Shown here: in pieces, positions 1 through 4,451 of the stretch
Position numbering within the stretch: the stretch's first letter is position 1
Layout of the letters: each line of letters begins with the position of its first letter
Assembly: GCA_008086245.1 (NCBI GenBank)
Contig: VSIX01000005.1
Location: 1-5,329, forward strand
Length of the DNA: 5,329 nt
Reading direction: 5' to 3'
DNA from: Candidatus Mcinerneyibacterium aminivorans
GTDB taxonomy: Bacteria; Macinerneyibacteriota; Macinerneyibacteria; Macinerneyibacteriales; Macinerneyibacteriaceae
Notes under the pieces: model-generated
Databases searched by the model: none
Seen by the model: only the letters and a program-made list of their open reading frames with translations
Told to the model about the DNA's origin: nothing
Position numbers and translations under genes: made by a program

Positions 1-20
1 AAGGGTTTGCTATTAAGGCT

Positions 21-100
21 CGTTACTTGGGATAACACCTTTGGAATAACTTCAGTCACGCATTACTTGAAATTTTTTATATGAATCACTTCCGTCACTA
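21..100. repeat. Two-unit imperfect tandem repeat of about 40 bp
   Basis: Unit 1 (21-60) and unit 2 (61-100) both begin with C-N-TTACTTG and both end with a block of the form GAAT-N-ACTTC-N-GTCAC. The two ends match well (7 of 7 bases for TTACTTG and 14 of 18 in the distal block), while the middle is diverged. A weaker third echo, CACTAAA, occurs at 96-102 and again at 132-138. The units may continue to the left of the window. Confidence 0.45.
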
Positions 101-151
101 AACTACAACAGTGATTTTTTCAACACACAGACACTAAAAGTACTATAGAAG

Positions 152-198
152 ATTCCTGAACTAAGAATTGATAAAAGAAATTCATAACCGTCAGGAAT
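152..198. repeat. Inverted repeat, 8-bp arms, 31-nt spacer
   Basis: ATTCCTGA at 152-159 is the exact reverse complement of TCAGGAAT at 191-198. The long spacer and lack of a flanking T-run make a terminator unlikely. It could be a relic of a mobile-element end or chance. Confidence 0.3.
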
Positions 199-228
199 TT
201 TCATTTCTTAAGTTTAGCAGGTATGCAT

Positions 229-268
229 ATTCCGGGTGAAGCGAACGAAGTGAGCAAAATCCCGGAAT
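229..268. repeat. GC-rich hairpin with a GCGAACGAAGTGAGC loop
   Basis: ATTCCGGG (229-236) pairs exactly with CCCGGAAT (261-268). The 24-nt loop contains GCGAACGAAGTGAGC, a style of string that recurs in intergenic hairpins and mobile-element flanks of many bacteria. It is the most GC-rich spot in an otherwise AT-rich region and has no T-tract on either side, so I read it as an intergenic palindromic repeat, not a terminator. Confidence 0.4.
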
Positions 269-330
269 CATCTAGTATGACTTTTAAATTGTTTTCTTCG
301 GAGGAATCTCTTTTAAACTTTTAAGAGTTT

Positions 331-360
331 ATCTGGTTCTGATTCTGATTCTTGTTCTAA
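331..360. repeat. Degenerate hexamer tandem repeat (TTCTGA type)
   Basis: Successive six-base units read ATCTGG, TTCTGA, TTCTGA, TTCTTG and TTCTAA. The two central units are identical and all five keep TCT in the same phase. It lies directly against the hairpin at 359-379. Confidence 0.5.
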
Positions 361-379
361 AAATTTCGAAGAAATTTTT
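359..379 (-). terminator. AT-rich hairpin, possible weak terminator
   Basis: AAAAATTTC (359-367) and GAAATTTTT (371-379) form a perfect 9-bp stem around a GAA loop. It lies 54 bp past the stop codon of the minus-strand gene that ends at 433. The right arm supplies five T residues read in the minus direction, but no separate T-tract follows and the stem is nearly all A-T, so termination would be weak. The structure is symmetric, so it could act on either strand. Confidence 0.3.
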
Positions 380-414
380 CTAATTAGCCATTCGCCATTT
401 GCCATTAGCAATTT
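380..414. repeat. Heptamer tandem repeat (GCCATTN)
   Basis: Four in-phase seven-base units read GCCATTC, GCCATTT, GCCATTA and GCAATTT (387-414), preceded by a weaker unit CTAATTA (380-386). The period is exact across 28 bp. It lies just downstream of a minus-strand gene and is a candidate for slippage variation in copy number. Confidence 0.6.
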
Positions 415-437
415 TAAAATCAAGGAGTGATTTTAAA
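413..437 (-). repeat. Inverted repeat overlapping a stop codon
   Basis: TTTAAAATCA (413-422) is the exact reverse complement of TGATTTTAAA (428-437), separated by AGGAG. The right arm includes the TAA stop of the 111-codon minus-strand gene. As RNA it would be a 10-bp hairpin at the very 3' end of that gene. It has no following T-run, so it may protect the transcript end or be a poor terminator. Confidence 0.4.
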
Positions 438-768
438 GCTTTACCACACCGGATTCTATAATTTTTCTAATTGCCGATTTTAAGGCAATCAGTTCCTTAT
501 TCCTTTTGCTTTGGATTTTCAAAAAAGCGAAATATACAATTAAGATTATTCCCACCAGTATCATTATACCCAAAAACACACCGGCTTTTTTAATTACCTG
601 GTCTGCCTCGGCAATATTCATACCCAAATATACTATAGGACCAAGAACAAGTATTATACCTAAAATAATCGAAACTATCTGTTTAACAATATTATCCTTA
701 TACTCCACATCTTTCTTCATGATTGTCTTTAGCATTTTTTTCTCTTCCCTGTCAAGATTAACTTTCAT
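433..768 (-). CDS. Small protein with two membrane segments, function unknown
   Basis: I do not recognise this 111-residue protein. It has a highly charged N-terminus (about residues 2-29, rich in Lys, Glu and Asp), a first hydrophobic helix (about 31-50), a short loop with acidic and Lys residues (51-61), a second hydrophobic helix (about 62-83) and a basic amphipathic tail (84-111). Two helices with both charged ends probably inside the cell give a hairpin topology, but no catalytic motif is visible. The ATG start is well supported: AAAGGAG (minus strand, 775-781) lies six bases upstream. The gene is 167 bp downstream of the 210-residue membrane protein on the same strand and has its own candidate promoter, so it may be transcribed alone. 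That it is a real gene is fairly sure from the ribosome binding site. What it does is unknown. Confidence 0.75.
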   Translation of the reverse strand: MKVNLDREEKKMLKTIMKKDVEYKDNIVKQIVSIILGIILVLGPIVYLGMNIAEADQVIKKAGVFLGIMILVGIILIVYFAFLKIQSKRNKELIALKSAIRKIIESGVVKL

Positions 769-774
769 AATATT

Positions 775-781
775 CTCCTTT
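775..781 (-). promoter_or_regulatory. Strong ribosome binding site for the 111-residue protein
   Basis: The minus strand reads AAAGGAG, followed by six bases and then the ATG at 768-766. It is the best Shine-Dalgarno match in the window and fixes the start. Confidence 0.75.
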
Positions 782-786
782 ACTAA

Positions 787-807
787 ATTTAGAATATCAA
801 TCTAAAT
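787..807. promoter_or_regulatory. Palindrome ATTTAGA-N7-TCTAAAT, possible operator or leader hairpin
   Basis: ATTTAGA (787-793) and TCTAAAT (801-807) are exact reverse complements around seven bases. The element lies between a candidate minus-strand promoter (825-852) and the ribosome binding site at 775-781. That puts it in the 5' leader, where a repressor or an RNA hairpin could act. No regulator is identified. Confidence 0.3.
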
Positions 808-824
808 CAACATCCTTATCCTTA

Positions 825-852
825 AGAATATTATTAAATCCTGGACTTTCAA
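825..852 (-). promoter_or_regulatory. Candidate sigma-A-type promoter for the 111-residue protein
   Basis: On the minus strand a -35-like TTGAAA (852-847, five of six bases matching TTGACA) is followed by 16 bases and a -10-like TATTCT (830-825, four of six matching TATAAT). Transcription would start near 818, giving a leader of about 50 bases. In DNA this AT-rich such matches arise easily, so it stays a candidate. Confidence 0.35.
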
Positions 853-935
853 GGTTTTAAAATATTATATTTTTTCAATTAAAATTTTTATGTACCAGTT
901 CTATATTTCTTTCTGGAAATAAGAAAAATTGATAA

Positions 936-1568
936 TTAGATATTCTTTCTAAAAAAAGTTTTTTTGCGATATAAATAAATAATAACAAAAAGAGACCAGA
1001 TAAATGGTAAAATAAATAAAATCCAGTACCCGGAAAAAATCAAAATAACACCGGATGCTGCTGTAAAAATTTCCACAATCATTACCAGAACATAGCCGGT
1101 ATGCTTAAATTTAAACAGCTTAATATAGCCTGTTAATTTCAACACCGAATAAGCCAAAATTAAAATCCCGATAAAGGAGATCCCAAAGCCCAATATTCCC
1201 CATCCTGACTCCGAACCTCCGAACAGCGAGCTTATAAAAACTCCTCCCGAGAATATAATCAATAAGGCTATTACAATATTTGTAATAGAAAAGATAATTC
1301 CCAGTATACTAATTATTTTAACATGAAATTTATTTTTTTTCTTATTTTTCAATTTAGCTATATCATTTTTTTCTTTATCAATTTTTTTATCTTTATTCTT
1401 CCCAAATTTAAATACAAGATATCCAGCAACGATAAATATTACTGAAAGGACCATCCCGAAAATATCATAGTCCGAACTGGAGAAATAACTGCTAATTTCA
1501 ATTATAAAACCTATAGATCCAAATAATAAAATAAATATCCCGATTAGAACAATAATTTTTTTAACCAT
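936..1568 (-). CDS. Polytopic membrane protein, about six helices, function unknown
   Basis: I do not recognise this 210-residue protein. Hydrophobic segments lie at about residues 5-23, 36-55, 84-106, 123-143, 157-178 and 181-200. Between the second and third is a very Lys-rich cytoplasmic loop (57-80), which by the positive-inside rule places both termini inside. Gly-rich stretches (FSGGV near 106-110, FGGSESGWG near 116-124) lie in or near the third loop. No enzymatic motif is seen. The ATG start is preceded by GGATAGGAT on the minus strand, an acceptable but closely spaced ribosome binding site. It is 87 bp downstream of the diguanylate cyclase on the same strand. It may be the third gene of that operon or, given a weak terminator and promoter in the gap, a separate unit. 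Existence as a gene is likely; role unknown. Confidence 0.7.
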   Translation of the reverse strand: MVKKIIVLIGIFILLFGSIGFIIEISSYFSSSDYDIFGMVLSVIFIVAGYLVFKFGKNKDKKIDKEKNDIAKLKNKKKNKFHVKIISILGIIFSITNIVIALLIIFSGGVFISSLFGGSESGWGILGFGISFIGILILAYSVLKLTGYIKLFKFKHTGYVLVMIVEIFTAASGVILIFSGYWILFILPFIWSLFVIIYLYRKKTFFRKNI

Positions 1569-1592
1569 ATCCTATCCAATATATAATATTAA

Positions 1593-1619
1593 ATTATCAA
1601 TAATACCACAAGTATTCAA
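1593..1619 (-). promoter_or_regulatory. Weak candidate promoter for the 210-residue membrane protein
   Basis: On the minus strand TTGAAT (1619-1614) and GATAAT (1598-1593, five of six bases matching TATAAT) are separated by 15 bases, shorter than the usual 17. It is the best pair I find in the 87-bp gap, but the spacing is poor and the region is very AT-rich. Confidence 0.2.
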
Positions 1620-1623
1620 TTTT

Positions 1624-1649
1624 AAAAAAATAGTATAAAACACCTTATA
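1624..1649 (-). terminator. Weak terminator-like element after the cyclase gene
   Basis: Read on the minus strand, TATAA and TTATA form a 5-bp stem with a six-base loop (1649-1634), followed by CTA and seven T residues (1630-1624). It lies 7 bp past the cyclase stop codon. The stem is short and all A-T, so at best it attenuates read-through into the next gene. Confidence 0.25.
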
Positions 1650-1655
1650 GAAAGA

Positions 1656-2870
1656 TTAATAAATTTCTGAATTTACATTTTCATTATTTTTAACAACACA
1701 GTTTCGGCCTATTCTTTTAGCTCTGTATAATGCCTCATCTGCTTTATGTAGCAAATCATCCATGTCGGATATTTGCTGTCTATAATCAATAACACCAACA
1801 CTTACTGTAACCTTAATTTCATCATTTTTATATAGAGTTTTACTATCCTCAATATTTTGTCGTATTCTCCCGGCGACTTTTTCAGCAACATCTATGTCAG
1901 TTTCAGGAAGTAAAACAGCAAATTCATCCCCGCCCAGACGTGCAGGTATATCAACTTCACGAACCTGTTTCTTAATTATACCTGCAAAATTTTTAAGAAC
2001 CATGTCTCCTGCCCCGTGTCCATAAGTATCATTTATTTTTTTAAAATTATCGATATCCATCATAATAAGAGAGAAATATTTATTATACCTTTCTGCTCTT
2101 TTAATCTCCTCCTGCCCTGCCTGCATGAAAAGTCTTCTATTGTAGGATTTTGTTAAAGCATCATGATAGTTTAAATATATAATTTTTTCTTCCTTTTCCT
2201 TTCTTTTTTTGAAATCCCTTCGCCATATTTTAACTGTAATCGTCCAGGATATAATTAATATAACAAGGGCTATAAATACAAAGATTAAGGAAGATAATGT
2301 AAATTTTTTTTCAAGTGATACAATTTTCTGCACATGACGGTGTAATATTTTGGTAAATTCTTTAGTGGTTTCTGTAAGAAAAAGCTGATTTTTAGTATAC
2401 GGCCATCCTTTTAACAAAGTAGTTGCTTCCTTTTTTTTACCATAGCTTATGAGCATAAAAGCTTTATTTTCTATCTTTTCTGCCTGTTTTTTGTATTTAT
2501 TTATTTTCTCTATCTTTCCCAATACATACTTATTTTCTACCAGTTTATTGATTTCATCAAAAATAGTTTGTAATTTTTCTTCATGTTTCTCATAATTTCT
2601 TTTAAAGCTTAAATCTCCCGTAGCCGCCCCAAGGCGAACCGATTTCTCCATGCTTTTAACATGATATAATAATTCAACAGAAGCCCTTTCCAGCTTTAGT
2701 TCCTTCCGATCAAAACTCTTTATGGTAGAATAAGAATGAAGAAGATTCCATATAAGAAGAACAATTAATATAAAAGTAACTACACCGGATACCCAGAACC
2801 ATGGATTGAAGGAATATGAACTTCCCGATGTATTTAAGTTTCCAGATTCTAAATTTATGATTTTTCGCAT
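1656..2870 (-). CDS. Membrane-anchored GGDEF diguanylate cyclase
   Basis: Makes cyclic di-GMP from two GTP at the inner face of the membrane. Counting from the ATG (404 residues): membrane helix at about 24-44, a mainly helical extracytoplasmic sensor region at about 45-192 (Lys/Glu-rich, similar in layout to four-helix-bundle sensors of chemoreceptors), a second membrane helix at about 193-213, a short charged linker and a GGDEF domain at about 232-394. The active-site GGDEF is intact (313-317). Metal-binding Asp272 and guanine-contacting Asn280 and Asp289 sit at the spacing known from PleD. The inhibitory RxxD site is present at 304-307, so product feedback is expected. No EAL or HAMP domain is seen. 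I chose the ATG because GGAG lies six bases upstream; an in-frame GTG at 2882 would add four residues but has no ribosome binding site. It follows the betaine-binding lipoprotein gene by 25 bp, so co-transcription is likely. Activity is near certain by family; the signal sensed is not known. Confidence 0.95.
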   Translation of the reverse strand: MRKIINLESGNLNTSGSSYSFNPWFWVSGVVTFILIVLLIWNLLHSYSTIKSFDRKELKLERASVELLYHVKSMEKSVRLGAATGDLSFKRNYEKHEEKLQTIFDEINKLVENKYVLGKIEKINKYKKQAEKIENKAFMLISYGKKKEATTLLKGWPYTKNQLFLTETTKEFTKILHRHVQKIVSLEKKFTLSSLIFVFIALVILIISWTITVKIWRRDFKKRKEKEEKIIYLNYHDALTKSYNRRLFMQAGQEEIKRAERYNKYFSLIMMDIDNFKKINDTYGHGAGDMVLKNFAGIIKKQVREVDIPARLGGDEFAVLLPETDIDVAEKVAGRIRQNIEDSKTLYKNDEIKVTVSVGVIDYRQQISDMDDLLHKADEALYRAKRIGRNCVVKNNENVNSEIY

Positions 2871-2874
2871 ATTG

Positions 2875-2881
2875 ATCTCCA
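2875..2881 (-). promoter_or_regulatory. Ribosome binding site that decides the cyclase start
   Basis: The minus strand reads GTGGAG, then ATCAAT, then ATG. The GGAG is correctly spaced for the ATG at 2870-2868, whereas the upstream GTG (2882-2880) overlaps this site and has only CTTTCA-like sequence before it. The shorter start is therefore preferred. Confidence 0.65.
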
Positions 2882-2895
2882 CTGAAAGTTACAGT

Positions 2896-3828
2896 TTATC
2901 CTGCAAACCATTTTTTAACCTTTGTTTTATTATTATTTATCCATTTTAAAGCTGCGTCCTCGGGAGTCATATTTTTCTTTTCAATCATAAGCATACACTC
3001 CTGCATATCATCAGCATCCCAGTAAAACTTATCGAGAAATTCATATACATCCGGCCTGTCCCGTTTCAGGCCTTTTCTAACAATTGTGCTTATATGTTCT
3101 TTCCCTCCATAAATATTTTTTGGATCTTTTAAATATTTCAAATTCCACTTTGCAAACATCCAGTGGGGCGTCCACCCGGTAATAACAACCCACTTTTTTT
3201 CTGCTAAAGCTTTTTTGAGAATTGTAGTCATTGTGCTATCGCTTCCCGGTATCAGATCAAATTTATTCTTAAGATTATATTCTACCATTACTTCCCTTGT
3301 TTTTTTCATTATTCCCGAATCTGGTTCTATACCAATAATATTCCCATTAAACTTATCTGAAAATTCCCGAAGCTGTTCTATAGAATTTATGGGAATATAT
3401 TCGGGAACCACCAGCCCGGATTTTGTCCCTTCAAGATTAGGCCCCAGATTAACAACATGGTCCCTATATTTTTGCTGATGATGTTGATGTAAAGAAGGAA
3501 GCCATGCAGCAACCATAACATCCATATCGCCGGCAGCAACCGACTCCCAAAGAGATGTTAATGTAACCGCTAAAAGTTCGCATTTGTAACCAAGCTTTTT
3601 TTCAATAACCGCTTTTAGCACATACGAACTCGCAATCTCGGAATCCCATTCAGCATATACAATCCTGACAGGTTCAATAGTTTTGTCATTTCGGGAAACC
3701 TTTGATTTTTCATCATTCTTCTGTTCTAAAGAACACGAACTTAAAACATATCCGGTACAAACAAAAAAAATAATTATTGAACTTATCAAAATATAAAAAA
3801 TAAATTTTTTTATATTAATTTTTTTCAA
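2896..3828 (-). CDS. Glycine betaine/choline-type ABC substrate-binding lipoprotein
   Basis: Binds a quaternary-ammonium osmolyte outside the membrane and would normally hand it to an OpuA/ProVW-type importer. The 310-residue protein has a Lys-rich start, a hydrophobic signal segment (about 9-27) and a lipobox L-S-S-C with lipidated Cys32. A Lys/Asp/Glu-rich tether follows to about residue 52, then a complete OpuAC-type domain. Conserved family landmarks are AEWDSE (59-64), SLWESVAAGD (92-101), VAAWLPSLH (106-114), LGPNLEG (128-134), TGWTPHWMF (217-225), GGKEHISTIVRKG (241-253) and FLDKFYW (264-270). Several of these Trp residues are candidates for the aromatic ligand cage. The start is TTG: an upstream in-frame stop rules out longer ATG forms, and GAAGG lies nine bases before it. 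No permease or ATPase gene adjoins it; a diguanylate cyclase follows instead, which is unusual. The family call is firm; the exact ligand (betaine, choline, proline betaine, carnitine) cannot be read from sequence. Confidence 0.93.
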   Translation of the reverse strand: MKKINIKKFIFYILISSIIIFFVCTGYVLSSCSLEQKNDEKSKVSRNDKTIEPVRIVYAEWDSEIASSYVLKAVIEKKLGYKCELLAVTLTSLWESVAAGDMDVMVAAWLPSLHQHHQQKYRDHVVNLGPNLEGTKSGLVVPEYIPINSIEQLREFSDKFNGNIIGIEPDSGIMKKTREVMVEYNLKNKFDLIPGSDSTMTTILKKALAEKKWVVITGWTPHWMFAKWNLKYLKDPKNIYGGKEHISTIVRKGLKRDRPDVYEFLDKFYWDADDMQECMLMIEKKNMTPEDAALKWINNNKTKVKKWFAG

Positions 3829-3891
3829 CCTACACAGCCTTCATTTTATGCTCTTTTCATCTTTTTTAAAATCAGCTTTTTAATTATTATC

Positions 3892-3931
3892 TGTAAATTT
3901 ACATCTAATTGTATTAATTTGATGTTAAATT
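3892..3931. promoter_or_regulatory. Overlapping palindromes at the predicted transcription start (operator candidate)
   Basis: Two dyads overlap. TGTAAATTTACA (3892-3903) is a perfect 12-bp palindrome. ACATCTAATT (3901-3910) pairs with AATTTGATGT (3916-3925) around GTATT with one mismatch, and with a one-base bulge the pairing extends to AATTT (3896-3900) and AAATT (3927-3931). The larger dyad begins right after the -10 box of the minus-strand promoter and covers the expected start near 3925. That is a classic repressor position; alternatively it forms a hairpin at the transcript's 5' end. The regulator is unknown. Confidence 0.5.
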
Positions 3932-3959
3932 ATTATAACAGACTGATATTTCTATTCAA
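3932..3959 (-). promoter_or_regulatory. Promoter of the betaine-binding protein/cyclase operon
   Basis: On the minus strand TTGAAT (3959-3954, four of six matching TTGACA) is followed by 16 bases and a perfect TATAAT (3937-3932). TGT directly precedes it, giving a full extended -10 (TGnTATAAT). Transcription should begin near 3925, leaving a leader of about 97 bases before the TTG start. This is the best promoter in the window. Confidence 0.65.
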
Positions 3960-3981
3960 TAAGTAAAAAATACTACTTTAT

Positions 3982-4005
3982 TAAAATCTGTTCTTTAAGA
4001 TTTTA
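3982..4005. repeat. AT-rich inverted repeat, 8-bp arms
   Basis: TAAAATCT (3982-3989) and AGATTTTA (3998-4005) are exact reverse complements with an eight-base spacer. It lies upstream of the lipoprotein promoter. It could be a distal regulator site, the barrier between two transcription units, or chance in AT-rich DNA. Confidence 0.3.
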
Positions 4006-4049
4006 TATTCTATTTTCCCCAACAAATTCTTCAGGACTAATTATTAATA

Positions 4050-4323
4050 GAGGCTGTCTAAAACTATTTTTATGATTAAAAATAAAAATACAGTTATATA
4101 AATAATCACTTCTCAAATATTCCCGCTATATAAATCCTAAAGTTTTTAAAATATTTACATTAATTATCTTTTCGTTAATCGCACTTATGGCTTAATGAAC
4201 GCTTTTAATCTTGATTTAAAAAAATTGTTGTCTGAGTCCTGCAAAGCAAAACGAGTTTAATTATTTTAGTGAATAAGCCATTAGTAAGATCTAAGCAAAC
4301 AAGTTGACCTTTTGGGACAGAGC
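4050..4323. mobile_element. Probable decayed insertion-sequence or MITE remnant
   Basis: The left edge reads GAGGCTGTCTAAAAC (4050-4064), and the right edge reads CCTTTTGGGACAGAGC (4308-4323), in inverted orientation. Both resemble terminal inverted repeats of the GAGGCTGTC(C/T)(C/A)AAAA kind that I associate with IS1182-like and related elements of low-GC bacteria. The arms match each other only in part (CTGTC, then AAA after two mismatches). The 274-bp interior has stops in all frames and a decayed hairpin (CCTGC-AAA-GCA near 4238-4247). No transposase fragment or target-site duplication is recognisable, so either a non-autonomous element or ends of different elements is possible. Confidence 0.4.
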
Positions 4324-4386
4324 AGGAATTACAGAAATAATTTAAAACTTTTGAGTTTTATGTTATAACACATCGAATAAATAATG

Positions 4387-4392
4387 TATAAT
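4387..4392 (+). promoter_or_regulatory. Candidate -10 box for the methyltransferase-like gene
   Basis: A perfect TATAAT lies 59 bp before the ATG at 4452. The matching -35 position (around 4363-4369) holds only TTATAA or TATAAC, a poor match, so the promoter is tentative. Transcription would start near 4399. Confidence 0.35.
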
Positions 4393-4451
4393 ACAAATTT
4401 TAAACCACCATATTATATTTGAAATTATACTTTAACCTGTTAATATTAATC

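Larger units (their letters stand above)
1..432. other. Gene-free, repeat-rich intergenic stretch
   Basis: No frame on either strand gives a convincing gene here. The longest edge-touching frame is about 20 codons on the minus strand, with no ribosome binding site. The stretch instead holds a 40-bp imperfect tandem pair (21-100), an 8-bp inverted repeat (152-159 with 191-198), a GC-rich hairpin (229-268), hexamer repeats (331-360), an AT hairpin (359-379), heptamer repeats (380-414) and an inverted repeat over the end of the next gene (413-437). A GGAGG-like string near 300 on the plus strand is not followed by a start codon and frame. The repeat density suggests decayed mobile or intergenic repeat DNA, but no transposase fragment is recognisable. 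Confidence 0.6.
3829..4451. other. 623-bp intergenic region between divergent genes
   Basis: No supported gene lies here. From left to right it holds the 5' leader and promoter of the betaine-binding lipoprotein operon (3829-3959) with overlapping palindromes, an 8-bp-stem AT hairpin (3982-4005), a probable decayed insertion-element remnant (about 4050-4323) and a candidate promoter for the rightward methyltransferase-like gene (4387-4392). All six frames are broken by frequent stops. Confidence 0.6.

Noticed and set aside
1-58. Short minus-strand frame running off the left edge (GTG start, VTEVIPKV...)
   Set aside because: Only about 20 codons are visible, with no ribosome binding site and a stop just upstream. 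It repeats part of the preceding sequence, so it is explained by the 40-bp repeat.
21-138. CRISPR array
   Set aside because: The repeated units are too diverged and there are only two, with no constant repeat plus variable spacer pattern.
296-330. GGAGG string on the plus strand resembling a ribosome binding site
   Set aside because: No start codon with an open frame follows at a usable distance.
506-805. Plus-strand reading frame of 99 codons
   Set aside because: It is the antisense of the 111-residue membrane protein. The minus frame has a strong ribosome binding site and sensible membrane helices, and the plus frame has neither.
864-869. Perfect TATAAT on the minus strand between the two small membrane protein genes
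   Set aside because: The expected -35 position holds CATAAA, a poor match, and the surrounding A/T tracts make chance matches likely.
3215-3478. Plus-strand reading frame of 87 codons
   Set aside because: It lies wholly antisense inside the betaine-binding protein gene, whose family motifs are unambiguous.
3829-3925. Riboswitch in the leader of the betaine-binding protein gene
   Set aside because: The leader is about 97 bases and very AT-rich. Apart from the start-site dyad it shows no conserved riboswitch core and no terminator or sequestering hairpin.
4304-4332. TTGACC as a -35 box for the rightward gene
   Set aside because: The -10 position 17 bases on reads AATTAC, a poor match. The hexamer sits in the inverted end of the suspected mobile-element relic, and the TATAAT at 4387 is nearer the gene.
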